DNA of 49,817 nucleotides from Candidatus Saccharimonadota bacterium (GTDB lineage: Bacteria; Patescibacteriota; Saccharimonadia; Saccharimonadales; Saccharimonadaceae): contig JAGQNA010000005.1 in NCBI GenBank assembly GCA_020428315.1, positions 7,937-57,753 of the forward strand, in the 5' to 3' direction. Positions 35,148-43,485 of the stretch are shown here, in pieces. Below the pieces are notes generated by a model. That model was not told where the DNA came from, did no database searches, and saw only the letters and a list, made by a program, of their open reading frames with translations. Made by a program: the position numbers and the translations under genes. The first letter of the stretch is position 1. Each line of letters starts with the position of its first letter.

Positions 35148-35182
35148 ATCAAATAGCCAGTTAAATAAACTAGCTATTTGAT
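35148..35182 (-). other. 15-bp hairpin in the dnaK 3' region
   Basis: Starts 14 bases after the dnaK stop. On the minus-strand RNA it pairs as 10 bp, one G-U, then 4 bp, with a UAUUU loop. On the plus-strand RNA the G-U would be a C-A mismatch, so the structure is made for the dnaK transcript. No U tract follows, so it is either a weak terminator or a 3' stability element. Confidence 0.65.
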
Positions 35183-35196
35183 TATGTTTCCTTGCG

Positions 35197-37113
35197 TTAT
35201 TTTTTCTTATTTTTAGATTTCTTATCCTTATCGTCATCAATGATCTCGCCTTCAACTGGCTCATCATCTTTCTTCTCACTGTTAGTATCTTCTTCGTCCG
35301 CCTTGGCCGCAGCTTCATATAGCTTCGCACCAATAGGCATAATTTTTTCGTTTAACTCTTTCATGGCAGCATCGAGCTTATCCTTATCGGCTGCTTCATC
35401 CTTTAGAGAGCTTTTTGCTTCCTTCACAGCGTCTTCAAGAATCTTCTTGTCTTCATCACTAATCTTATCTTTATGCTCATTTGGTAGTTTTTCAGCCTGA
35501 TAGATAGCATTTTCAAATTGATTACGAACATCGACTGCTTCACGCTTCTTCTTATCCTCATCGGCATGAGCTTCAGCCTCTTTTTGTGCTTTTTCGATAT
35601 CTTCTTTACTCATATTACCACTGTCTTGGATAGTAATATTCTGCTCTTTGCCAGTACCTTTGTCTTTAGCGGTAACTGTCAGAATACCATTTGCATCAAT
35701 ATTAAATGTTACTTCAATCTGTGGTATTCCGCGTGGAGCTGGAGCAATTCCATCAAGTATAAAGCGACCAAGCGACTTATTGTCGGCTGACATCTCTCTC
35801 TCACCCTGCAGGACATGGATTTCAACCTGAGGTTGATTATCGGCTGCTGTACTAAATGTCTCACTCTTACTAGTTGGAACCGTCGAATTACGATCGATCA
35901 GAGCCGTCCTAACACCTCCCATTGTCTCGATTCCAAGTGTTAGTGGCGTAACGTCTAGTAGTAATACGTCTTTAACATCGCCTTGTAGAACACCGCCCTG
36001 AATTGCTGCGCCGACAGCAACAACTTCATCAGGATTAACACCTTGCAAAGGATCTTTGCCGAAGATTGTCTTAACTTTTTCAACAACTGCAGGCATTCGT
36101 GTCATACCACCGACTAGAACAATTTCATTAATTTCACTTGGTTTTAGTTTGGCATCTTTTAATGCCTTTTCAACTGGTGTTGCTAGGCGATCGATTAAAT
36201 CACTAACTAAATCTTCAAGCTTACTACGGGTCAATGTATACTCGAAGTGCTTTGGACCGTCAGCATCAGCTGTAATAAAAGGTAGATTTATGTCTGTTTC
36301 ACTAGTACTTGATAGTTCTTTTTTAGCCTTTTCAGCTTCGTCCTTAAGTCGTTGAAGTGCTGCTTTGTCGTTCTTTAGATCAACCCCTTGATCTTTCTTG
36401 AAAACGTCAATAAAATGATCAACTATTCGATTGTCAAAGTCCTCACCACCTAAATGAGTGTCGCCGTTGGTACTTTTAACTTCAAAAACACCGTCTCCAA
36501 GTTCTAAAATCGAAACATCAAAGGTGCCACCACCGAGGTCAAAAACAGCAATTTTCTCATCTTTTTTACTTTCAAGACCGTAGGCAAGTGCAGCTGCTGT
36601 CGGCTCATTAATGATTCGCTTTACTTCAAGCCCAGCGATCTTGCCAGCATCTTTTGTAGCTTGTCTTTGTGAGTCATCGAAGTACGCAGGAACGGTAATA
36701 ACCGCTTCGGTGACTGGTTCACCAAGAAAAGCCTCGGCATCAGCTTTAATCTTACTTAGTATCATGGCACTAACTGACTCAGGTGTCTCATCTTTACCAC
36801 CGAGTTTTACAGCTACACCGTCGCCCTTCTTAACTATTTCATAAGGCATAATATCGTGATCTTTTTGAACTTCATCATCACCATACTTCCGTCCAATTAA
36901 TCGTTTAACGCCAAAGACTGTATCTTTTGCATTGGTTACTCGTTGTCGTTGAGCGACCTGACCAACTAGTCGTTCGCCTTTTTTATTCACAGCAACCACA
37001 CTTGGCGTAGTTCTGTTACCTTCCGCGTTGGTAATAACTTCTGGTTTTCCAGCAACCATATAAGCAAAGGCGCTGTTTGTCGTACCGAGATCGATGCCAA
37101 TAATCTTTCCCAT
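35197..37113 (-). CDS. dnaK: DnaK (Hsp70) chaperone
   Basis: 638 residues, full length. Nucleotide-binding domain with [56 protein letters not shown] and [12 protein letters not shown]. The substrate-binding domain starts near [14 protein letters not shown]; the lid ends in a Lys/Asp-rich tail (KKSKNKKK). It folds client proteins with DnaJ and GrpE. An AGGAGG lies 8 bases before the ATG. HrcA control is shown by the CIRCE at 37202-37228 and a second weaker copy at 37156-37182. Confidence 0.98.
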   Translation of the reverse strand: MGKIIGIDLGTTNSAFAYMVAGKPEVITNAEGNRTTPSVVAVNKKGERLVGQVAQRQRVTNAKDTVFGVKRLIGRKYGDDEVQKDHDIMPYEIVKKGDGVAVKLGGKDETPESVSAMILSKIKADAEAFLGEPVTEAVITVPAYFDDSQRQATKDAGKIAGLEVKRIINEPTAAALAYGLESKKDEKIAVFDLGGGTFDVSILELGDGVFEVKSTNGDTHLGGEDFDNRIVDHFIDVFKKDQGVDLKNDKAALQRLKDEAEKAKKELSSTSETDINLPFITADADGPKHFEYTLTRSKLEDLVSDLIDRLATPVEKALKDAKLKPSEINEIVLVGGMTRMPAVVEKVKTIFGKDPLQGVNPDEVVAVGAAIQGGVLQGDVKDVLLLDVTPLTLGIETMGGVRTALIDRNSTVPTSKSETFSTAADNQPQVEIHVLQGEREMSADNKSLGRFILDGIAPAPRGIPQIEVTFNIDANGILTVTAKDKGTGKEQNITIQDSGNMSKEDIEKAQKEAEAHADEDKKKREAVDVRNQFENAIYQAEKLPNEHKDKISDEDKKILEDAVKEAKSSLKDEAADKDKLDAAMKELNEKIMPIGAKLYEAAAKADEEDTNSEKKDDEPVEGEIIDDDKDKKSKNKKK

Positions 37114-37155
37114 TGTTTAATCCTCCTGGTCTATTATTTTCTTGCTTAGTATATT

Positions 37156-37182
37156 TTAGCACTCTAGTACTTAGATTGCCAA
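37156..37182. promoter_or_regulatory. Second, degenerate CIRCE in dnaK leader
   Basis: TTAGCACTC (perfect arm), 9 bases, GATTGCCAA (7 of 9 matches). It lies between the main dnaK promoter and the gene, next to another TATACT at 37148-37153. Confidence 0.6.
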
Positions 37183-37189
37183 TAGTCTT

Positions 37190-37219
37190 AGTATATACTG
37201 GTTGGCACTCTCGTGTCAA
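37190..37219 (-). promoter_or_regulatory. dnaK promoter, -35 inside CIRCE
   Basis: Minus-strand -35 TTGACA (37214-37219, consensus), 18-base spacer, -10 TATACT (37190-37195). Leader of about 70 bases with AGGAGG. Confidence 0.8.
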
Positions 37220-37228
37220 GAGTGCTAA
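37202..37228. promoter_or_regulatory. CIRCE operator (dnaK)
   Basis: TTGGCACTC, 9 bases, GAGTGCTAA: one mismatch to the consensus. It ends directly at the stop codon of the upstream pilin gene. Confidence 0.95.
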
Positions 37229-37816
37229 TTATTCAACTCTTTTGACGTAATTCATACCGTAGTCTGAATCATATGAAGCAGCGACCTGACAAGTGTTATC
37301 TGTTAAGTTTGTTGCCGTCCGATCACCGAGCTGAATATTAGCATACACGAAAGTCTGATAGGCACCATTAGTTAAACAAGTGGCAACCATATAGCTATAG
37401 CACTCACGTGAACCAGCTGTGCAATTTAAAGTTTGAGTTGGATCGCGTAATGGCTCTCTAATCAGCTTAGCGTCTAGCAGACACTTTTCAATAGACTTAC
37501 GAGGACCGGAATTATCATAATCGTAGGATATAAAACCACTCATATAATGGCCATAGCCTGGCTGCGAAGAATTACCATAGGTAGGATCTGCAACTGCTCC
37601 ACAATCTAGGTTCGGCCTTTCCGTACCATAGTATGTCTTTAGAGCGTCTGCTAGTGTATCAACATTACTTTGACGCTGAGTATCACGCGCACGATCTCCC
37701 ACAACCCTGTAAGATACAATAGCGACGCTTGCTAAAATCGCAATGACTGTTACCACAACTAATGTCTCGATTAACGTAAAACCTCGAGATTTCTTTGTCG
37801 GTAGATATTTTCGCAT
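37229..37816 (-). CDS. Type IV pilin (major-pilin-like)
   Basis: 195 residues. Prepilin leader MRKYLPTKKSRG with cleavage before Phe13 (FTLIETLVVV), Glu at +5, and a hydrophobic helix of about 22 residues. The globular part has six Cys (LDC, EKC, LNC, REC, ATC, NTC), enough for disulfides. A candidate subunit of the pilus built by PilB and PilC of this window. TACAAT lies 6 bases before the ATG (37823-37828). It sits between grpE and dnaK, an odd place. Confidence 0.87.
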   Translation of the reverse strand: MRKYLPTKKSRGFTLIETLVVVTVIAILASVAIVSYRVVGDRARDTQRQSNVDTLADALKTYYGTERPNLDCGAVADPTYGNSSQPGYGHYMSGFISYDYDNSGPRKSIEKCLLDAKLIREPLRDPTQTLNCTAGSRECYSYMVATCLTNGAYQTFVYANIQLGDRTATNLTDNTCQVAASYDSDYGMNYVKRVE

Positions 37817-37822
37817 ATATCT

Positions 37823-37828
37823 ATTGTA
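37823..37828 (-). promoter_or_regulatory. -10 box (TACAAT) for the pilin gene
   Basis: CTG-TACAAT on the minus strand ends 6 bases before the ATG at 37816. Confidence 0.45.
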
Positions 37829-37842
37829 CAGCCTATGCTTAT

Positions 37843-37869
37843 ACTAGAAAAGGCAGACTATTTTCTAGT
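37843..37869. other. Inverted repeat over the grpE stop
   Basis: ACTAGAAAA and TTTTCTAGT are perfect 9-base arms around a 9-base loop. One arm holds the last codons and stop of grpE. No U tract follows; possible processing or terminator-like structure between grpE and the pilin gene. Confidence 0.5.
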
Positions 37870-38322
37870 TACCTTAACCATACTTGGTCGTAAAACTTCT
37901 CCGTCTTGCAGGTATCCACTCTGCAACTCCTCTGCGATAACTTCATTCTCACCTTGCGCATCTTCATCCATCTGAATTGCCTCATGCAGTAGAGGATTAA
38001 AGGAAGTACCAGTGTTTGCATCTATTCTCTGTAAGCCAAGTGTACCCATTGCGGATTCAAGATTTTTACTCACACCAGCAATACCTTTTGCCCAAGGATG
38101 CTCCTCAAGTTCTGTTGGAATGTGTACTACTGCTCTGTCAATGGCATCCAGTATTGGAAGTAGCTTGCTAACTGCAGTCGACTTTCCGGTAGCTCTTGCC
38201 TGATTCTTTTCAATATCAACACGCTTACGATAATTCTCAAAGTCTGCCCGAAGTCGCTGCAGGTCTGCAGTCAATTCACCAACTTGTTGCTCAAGTTCTT
38301 GCTGTTTTTTATTCTTTACCAT
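37858..38322 (-). CDS. grpE: GrpE nucleotide exchange factor
   Basis: 154 residues. N-terminal coiled coil (ELEQQVGELTADLQRLRADFENYRKRVD), then ILDAIDRAVVHIP, and the C-terminal beta domain with GTSFNPLLHEAIQ and LQSGYLQDGEVLRPSMVKV. GrpE releases ADP from DnaK. GGAAG lies about 12 bases before the ATG. A TATAAT at 38401-38406 gives it a leader of about 70 bases with no CIRCE, so HrcA control probably reaches it by readthrough from hrcA. Confidence 0.95.
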   Translation of the reverse strand: MVKNKKQQELEQQVGELTADLQRLRADFENYRKRVDIEKNQARATGKSTAVSKLLPILDAIDRAVVHIPTELEEHPWAKGIAGVSKNLESAMGTLGLQRIDANTGTSFNPLLHEAIQMDEDAQGENEVIAEELQSGYLQDGEVLRPSMVKVTRK

Positions 38323-38340
38323 TTTATTGCTTCTTCCTTC

Positions 38341-38385
38341 TTAGTGTTGGTACATCCATTGGTTTACCAAGGGCACCCGATACAT
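38341..38385 (-). other. 14-codon open frame in grpE leader
   Basis: An ATG at 38385 opens a 14-residue frame (MYRVPLVNQWMYQH) that stops just before the grpE ribosome-binding site. It includes TTGGT/ACCAA pairing. A leader peptide is possible but unsupported. Confidence 0.2.
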
Positions 38386-38400
38386 AACCGCTAATCGCTG

Positions 38401-38406
38401 ATTATA
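38401..38406 (-). promoter_or_regulatory. -10 box (TATAAT) for grpE
   Basis: TATAAT on the minus strand about 79 bases upstream of grpE; no CIRCE nearby. Confidence 0.4.
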
Positions 38407-38427
38407 TGCCCTAGCCATTCTACCATC

Positions 38428-39132
38428 TTACAATATTTCCTCTAGCATTGAGCCCGTTTGTTGTACAAGCCTCATAACCCGATTATAGCTTTGCCTAGTG
38501 GGACCTAGGACACCGATGTAGCTCTTGTCACTGTATGGCGAACGATACCGACTAATAATCAATGTTGCTCCACTAGTTTTGCCAATTGGGTTTTCACTGC
38601 CAATAAAAACATTAAGTGGTTCATTTGGAGCAGTTTCACGTAGCCACGGCTCAATATTATCGAGTAACCGAGCCATATTTTGAACCGTGTTACCAACTAA
38701 AAACTCAGGTTGACTAAATAAATTACCAATCCCGTTCATGTAAAGCTCATCACCGATGGTTGCTAAACCAAGATTTTGCGTCAGATCAACTAAACTATCA
38801 ACTGCCCGACGAATCACCTTATCAGCACGGTCAATCCCCTGGACTCTTGCCTCAATGGCACGCGCGCTACGATCAAACTCAGGTGGGTTTGAAAGATTTG
38901 ATTCGGTCAAGGTATTTACATAAAATCGATAACCCTTATCAGTCGGAATTCGACCAGCACTAGTATGAGGTTGTGATATAAAGCCGTGTTCTTCAAGTAG
39001 TGCCATTTCGCTACGAATCGTTGCACTACTGACATTAAATAATTTTGCTAGAGTAACGCTACCAACAGGACTAGCAACTTCAGCATACTGCTCAATAATA
39101 GCTGCTAAAATTCGGGCTCTTCTCTCGTTCAT
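38428..39132 (-). CDS. hrcA: HrcA heat-shock repressor
   Basis: 234 residues from the ATG at 39132, set by a TATAAT 6 bases upstream; ATGs further upstream precede or overlap the promoter. N-terminal winged helix: MNERRARILAAIIEQYAE, SPVGSVTLAKLFNVSSATIRSEMALLEEHGFI, PHTSAGRIPTDKGYRFYV. The C-terminal HrcA domain has IGVLGPTRQSYNRVMRLV, and is shorter than in larger homologues (about 340). HrcA binds CIRCE and represses chaperone genes, with its own promoter also carrying one (autoregulation). Confidence 0.95.
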   Translation of the reverse strand: MNERRARILAAIIEQYAEVASPVGSVTLAKLFNVSSATIRSEMALLEEHGFISQPHTSAGRIPTDKGYRFYVNTLTESNLSNPPEFDRSARAIEARVQGIDRADKVIRRAVDSLVDLTQNLGLATIGDELYMNGIGNLFSQPEFLVGNTVQNMARLLDNIEPWLRETAPNEPLNVFIGSENPIGKTSGATLIISRYRSPYSDKSYIGVLGPTRQSYNRVMRLVQQTGSMLEEIL

Positions 39133-39138
39133 AACAAT

Positions 39139-39167
39139 ATTATACATTATTACTGGCACTCTTTCAA
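39139..39167 (-). promoter_or_regulatory. hrcA promoter, -35 inside CIRCE
   Basis: Minus-strand -35 TTGAAA (39162-39167), 17-base spacer, -10 TATAAT (39139-39144), then 6 bases to the ATG. Confidence 0.8.
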
Positions 39168-39179
39168 TGCGAGTGCTAG
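39153..39179. promoter_or_regulatory. CIRCE operator (hrcA)
   Basis: CTGGCACTC, 9 bases, GAGTGCTAG: seven or eight of nine matches per arm. It overlaps the stop codon of gmk. Confidence 0.9.
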
Positions 39180-39868
39180 TTTAATTCTGCAAGCAGTTTT
39201 CTTGCTATTATTTCACCATGTTTTTGTGAATCTTGACTATAGTTACCCTCCACGCATAACATAGTTTCTTCGACTGCTCTATCCAAATCATCGTTAACTA
39301 TAAACTTATAATAGCCAGAATCAAGTGCGGTCTTTAACTCAATACGAGCTGTTTTCAAGCGTAACAAAATGTCACCTTCGTCAATATCATGACCACTATA
39401 TCGTGACATAAGCCGAGCATTCCACGTTTCGAAGCTTGGTGGTAATATAAATACTGCATTAACTTTTGGGTTAATCATTTTATATTCCTCAACACCCTGT
39501 ACTTCAATATCGTTTAGTGCAATTTTATTCGTCTTAACCGACTCTTCCAAGTCGTACAAACCAGTACCATAGATGTTTCCGCTGTACAGTTTTGCCTCTA
39601 TCATCTCTCCATTTTCCAATAAAATTCGCATTTCATCTCGGGTTACAAAATGGTAGTCTTTGTGGTTCTGTTCTGGAACTCCTTTATTCGTTCTTGGTAG
39701 TCTTGTGGTGTAGCTAACGAAATTATGAAATTTGTTAGTCGCGAGTAGTTTTTGCTTTATACTATCCTTACCCGCACCACTAACACCAACCAAAAGTAGC
39801 ATTGGAGTAGTTTTAACAAACTGCTTTACAATATCACTTGGCTGATAGTTATCTAATAGATCTTCCAT
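39176..39868 (-). CDS. gmk: Guanylate kinase-like protein
   Basis: 230 residues, about 20 longer at the N-terminus than usual. P-loop LLLVGVSGAGKDS, then the GMP-binding block SYTTRLPRTNKGVPEQNHKDYHFV, EAKLYSGNIYGTGLYDLEES, and LNDIEVQGVEEY. It phosphorylates GMP to GDP. The P-loop is unusual: Lys is followed by Asp-Ser instead of Ser/Thr. A TATACT at 39882-39887 lies 13 bases before the ATG. Confidence 0.88.
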   Translation of the reverse strand: MEDLLDNYQPSDIVKQFVKTTPMLLLVGVSGAGKDSIKQKLLATNKFHNFVSYTTRLPRTNKGVPEQNHKDYHFVTRDEMRILLENGEMIEAKLYSGNIYGTGLYDLEESVKTNKIALNDIEVQGVEEYKMINPKVNAVFILPPSFETWNARLMSRYSGHDIDEGDILLRLKTARIELKTALDSGYYKFIVNDDLDRAVEETMLCVEGNYSQDSQKHGEIIARKLLAELN

Positions 39869-39881
39869 AGGTTCTAATAAC

Positions 39882-39887
39882 AGTATA
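39882..39887 (-). promoter_or_regulatory. -10 box (TATACT) for gmk
   Basis: TATACT on the minus strand, 13 bases before the ATG, giving a leader of about 6 bases. Confidence 0.4.
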
Positions 39888-39991
39888 CTACTAATGCCAC
39901 CACTTGGTGTAATAGCACTCTAGATTAGAGGGTCAAGACCGCATGCAACCGCCTTATATAGTCAGTATCCCGCTAAACAATAAAAGGGTAG

Positions 39992-41782
39992 CTAGTCACG
40001 CTTCAACATGACGGTGAACGCTTCTGATGGAATATCAACTTTACCAAATCTCTTCATGCGCTTTTTACCTTTAGCCTGCTTGGCAAGAACTTTCTTCTTT
40101 CGTGAAACATCTCCTCCATAAAGGCCAGTTGTAACATCTTTTCGAAAAGCACTTAAGTCTTCGCGTGCGATAAATTTCCCGCCGATAGCTGCTTGGAGAG
40201 CCACCTGGAAATTCTGTCTTGGTATTACGTCTTTAAGTTTTCTGACTACCTCACGACCAATAAATTGCGCTTCGCTACGATGCACCATTATCGACAATGA
40301 ATCGACCATTTCACCAGCTACATAAAAATCAACTCGTACTAAATCCTCCATACGATAATCTGCTAGTTCATAATTAAAACTACCGTAACCGCTAGTAATA
40401 CTCTTTAATTGATCATAAAAATCTGTTAACAAGTTTGCTAGTGGTGCTTCAAAACTGATTAACGCCCGTTCATCAATATAGCTAAGGTTCTTTTGTCTAC
40501 CGCGCTTACTAACAACAAGCTGAATGACTCCACCTACATAGTCTTTCGGAACAACAATCTCACCGTTGATCCACGGCTCACGAACTTCTGCAATTTTTGT
40601 AACTTCAGGCAGATCCGAAGCACTTTTTATATTTAGCTCTTCACCGGTATTTAAAGTAACTTGGTAGTCCGTACTTGGATTAGTAACTACCAGGTCAAGG
40701 TTGTACTCACGCTCCAAACGCTCACGGATTATATCCATATGAAGCAAGCCGAGAAAGCCAATTCGTACACCAAAACCAAGCACAGGAGAATTTTCTGGCT
40801 CAAACTGTAAAGCACTGTCACTCAAGCTTAATTTTTCAATTGCCTCTTTTAGGTCATTGTAGCCTTCGTTACTAGTTGGAAAAAATCCAGCATAGACGAA
40901 AGGCTGTACATACTTGTAGCCAGGAAGTGGTTCGTTTGACTCGTGTTGTTTGGTTGTAATCGTATCGCCAACTTTAGCATCACGCGTTGTCTTTAGGTTC
41001 GTAACGATATAGCCAATTTCTCCGGTGTTAATGCTGTTGAGTGGCTTCATGCCAGGCGATAATGCACCAACCTCAAGAGCCAAGCCCTGTGCCCCAGTTG
41101 CAAGCATCTTAATAGTGTCACCCTTACTCACACGCCCATCAACAACTCGTGTATAAAGAATAACTCCACGATAATCATCGTAATAACTATCAAATATTAA
41201 ACTTTTTACTGGCTTATCCTCACTACCGACCGGTGCTGGAATTTTTTGGACAATGGCGGCCAAAACATCATTAACACCTTCTCCGGTCTTAGCACTTATT
41301 TTTAATATATCAGCCTGCTTACAGCCTAGTAGGTTCATGACTTCCTTGGAGACTCGCTCAACATCACTTGCGGGTAAATCGATCTTGTTTAGTACCGGAA
41401 TTAACTCCAGACCAACATCCATTGCAAGGTAAACATTTGCCAAAGTTTGTGCTTGGATGCCTTGACTGGCATCAACTACCAATACTGCACCCTCACATGC
41501 CTGTAAGCTTCTTGACACCTCATAGCTAAAATCAACGTGGCCAGGAGTATCAATCAGATTAAGTTCATAGCTACTATTTTCATACTCATATTTCATCCTA
41601 ACAGGTGCCAACTTAATGGTTATCCCTTTTTCCTGCTCTAAGTCCATTGTATCAAGCAGCTGTTTTTTCATATCGCGCTTATCAACAGTACCTGTCTTTT
41701 CAAGCATGCGATCAGCAAGAGTACTTTTACCATGATCAATGTGGGCAATTATACAAAAATTTCGAATTTTCTCTAAGCTCAT
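39992..41782 (-). CDS. lepA: LepA (EF4) translational GTPase
   Basis: 596 residues, the usual length. G1 AHIDHGKSTLADRM, G2/switch EKGITIKLAPV, G3 DTPGHVDF, G4 NKIDLP. The family-specific C-terminal domain ends KKVLAKQAKGKKRMKRFGKVDIPSEAF. EF4 acts on stalled ribosomes. TGA-TATAAT lies 8 bases before the ATG. A 123-base gap to gmk follows. Confidence 0.97.
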   Translation of the reverse strand: MSLEKIRNFCIIAHIDHGKSTLADRMLEKTGTVDKRDMKKQLLDTMDLEQEKGITIKLAPVRMKYEYENSSYELNLIDTPGHVDFSYEVSRSLQACEGAVLVVDASQGIQAQTLANVYLAMDVGLELIPVLNKIDLPASDVERVSKEVMNLLGCKQADILKISAKTGEGVNDVLAAIVQKIPAPVGSEDKPVKSLIFDSYYDDYRGVILYTRVVDGRVSKGDTIKMLATGAQGLALEVGALSPGMKPLNSINTGEIGYIVTNLKTTRDAKVGDTITTKQHESNEPLPGYKYVQPFVYAGFFPTSNEGYNDLKEAIEKLSLSDSALQFEPENSPVLGFGVRIGFLGLLHMDIIRERLEREYNLDLVVTNPSTDYQVTLNTGEELNIKSASDLPEVTKIAEVREPWINGEIVVPKDYVGGVIQLVVSKRGRQKNLSYIDERALISFEAPLANLLTDFYDQLKSITSGYGSFNYELADYRMEDLVRVDFYVAGEMVDSLSIMVHRSEAQFIGREVVRKLKDVIPRQNFQVALQAAIGGKFIAREDLSAFRKDVTTGLYGGDVSRKKKVLAKQAKGKKRMKRFGKVDIPSEAFTVMLKRD

Positions 41783-41790
41783 TCTAGGTG

Positions 41791-41796
41791 ATTATA
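41791..41796 (-). promoter_or_regulatory. Extended -10 box for lepA
   Basis: Minus-strand TGA-TATAAT, 8 bases before the ATG at 41782. Confidence 0.6.
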
Positions 41797-41814
41797 TCAT
41801 ATCTATCAGAGGTG

Positions 41815-43470
41815 TCATCTCTTACGGGCTAAACCAGTTGCGAATATAAATTTCTTTACCGTCTGAATAACTGGTTCGGCCTCTCTTAAGCCTAGTAGCC
41901 GGGAGCAGGCTATATACGTCAATGAGCTCAACGAACATATTATAATAAATTTTGGCACTGTTAAACTAAGACTCACATCAGTTGCTTGGAATGGGAATAT
42001 TTTTACGAGTACATAGCTGACTACTGCCATAGACGAGCTTGCGATTATCATGCGTCGGACAGCCCGAATTAAGTTTTTATCTATTAATCCACGGATTCGC
42101 CTAGACATAACCACAAATAATATAAGCACTTCGATGACTGCCACTATTGACTGTGCCCAAGCAAGTCCGTAAGGACCAGTACCTAGTTTTTGAGTAAACC
42201 ACACTGCAAGAAAAATATTAAGACCAATTGATACAAACGATATATATAGAGGTGTCTTCGTATCCTGCTGCGCATAAAAGGATCGTGAAGCAAGATGGTA
42301 TATTGACCTAAATAGAATTGCAATCGTTAGTGCTCCAAGTAACCCTGCGATTATAGTACTCCCTCCTGGCTTAATGAAGCTAACAATATAACCTCTGGTC
42401 GCAAAAATAAGCATAGCGACTGGCATTGCAATCCAAATAATTACTCGAAGTACTGCCTGAAGTTCCTTCTTAAATAAATCGGGCCTACCTTGGCTCAATC
42501 GCTCAGACATCTGAGGGAAAGCAGCAGTTGATATTGCAACACCAATCAAATTAATCGGTGCCATATATAAATTACTTGCCTGATTGTATGCCCTAACTGT
42601 ACCGGCGGCCATACGGCTTGCTAGATTAATCTCAACGACGGCAAGAATATAATCCATTCCTTGGTCAAGCGAGCGTGCGGGCAGTAGAGTAAGAACTTTT
42701 CGAAAACCCTGGTTCTTCCAGAATATCTTAAACCGATAATCAAACCCAAGCCCGATCAAGCCTATTGTGCTTATAATAAGCTGCATCACTGATCCTAGTA
42801 CTACACCAAGTGCTAATCCCATGATCCCACCATCAAATACCTGAAAACCAAAAATATTGATACCCTTAGTAAACCAAAGTATTCCGATAATAATTCCAAT
42901 ATTATACACACTTGGGGCTAAGGCGTAAAAAGTAAAGCGACCAATTGCCTGCTGCATACTAGTTATTACACTGGTAATTGCAAAAAGAAATGGATTAATT
43001 GCAACTACCCTAGTCATACTAATTGCTAGCCCCATACCCGACTCATCAAGCCCTGGTGCTACAATATATCTAATAAGCGGATCTGCGAAGATTATAATCA
43101 AAATACTAGCAACTAGGGTGATAAGTGCCATGAAATTGATTAAACTGGTTGACAGCTCCCAAGCAGATTTCTTATTTCCAGCTACAAGCCGTTGATTGAA
43201 AACAGGTATAAATGTTACGCTAAGTGCTCCTGAAACCAAAATAAAAAACATAAAATCGGGAACTGTAAATGCAGCCGTGTAAGCATCAATCCCAACTGGA
43301 TAGCCACCAAAGCCAGTCGTATCACTTGGTAGGTACATACTATTGAGTAGCCTGTCTCTATATAGCCCAAACAATAGCGAGAAAAATGTTGACGCAGACA
43401 ACAATGCTGCAGCCCAGCGTATTGAGAGTTTCTGATTGGCTTTTGCTACTAGGCTACGTACATTTGCCAT
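41815..43470 (-). CDS. murJ: MurJ lipid II flippase (MviN family)
   Basis: 551 residues with about 14 membrane segments, as expected. Family features: FFSLLFGLYRDRLL near the N-terminus, PDFMFFILVSGALSVTFIPVFN, and QASNLYMAPINLIGVAISTAAFPQMSE. MurJ flips lipid II outward for wall synthesis by enzymes such as the PBP here. It starts 15 bases after ftsH; a weak TAGTAT lies 5 bases before the ATG. Confidence 0.95.
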   Translation of the reverse strand: MANVRSLVAKANQKLSIRWAAALLSASTFFSLLFGLYRDRLLNSMYLPSDTTGFGGYPVGIDAYTAAFTVPDFMFFILVSGALSVTFIPVFNQRLVAGNKKSAWELSTSLINFMALITLVASILIIIFADPLIRYIVAPGLDESGMGLAISMTRVVAINPFLFAITSVITSMQQAIGRFTFYALAPSVYNIGIIIGILWFTKGINIFGFQVFDGGIMGLALGVVLGSVMQLIISTIGLIGLGFDYRFKIFWKNQGFRKVLTLLPARSLDQGMDYILAVVEINLASRMAAGTVRAYNQASNLYMAPINLIGVAISTAAFPQMSERLSQGRPDLFKKELQAVLRVIIWIAMPVAMLIFATRGYIVSFIKPGGSTIIAGLLGALTIAILFRSIYHLASRSFYAQQDTKTPLYISFVSIGLNIFLAVWFTQKLGTGPYGLAWAQSIVAVIEVLILFVVMSRRIRGLIDKNLIRAVRRMIIASSSMAVVSYVLVKIFPFQATDVSLSLTVPKFIIICSLSSLTYIACSRLLGLREAEPVIQTVKKFIFATGLARKR

Positions 43471-43485
43471 TTTCTATACTAGCTC

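Noticed and set aside
35192-36355. Long plus-strand frames opposite dnaK, and similar frames opposite ftsH, ruvB and yebC
   Set aside because: Low-complexity Ser/Leu/Ile translations that mirror the real genes; no promoter pattern and no family features.
37148-37153. Second dnaK promoter at TATACT near the degenerate CIRCE
   Set aside because: No acceptable -35 hexamer at 16-18 bases; kept only as a note under the tandem CIRCE finding.
39917-39929. CTCTA/TAGAG palindrome beside a GAGTGCTAT half-site upstream of gmk, possible fourth CIRCE
   Set aside because: With the 9-base spacing the second arm does not match the CIRCE consensus; only one arm is good.
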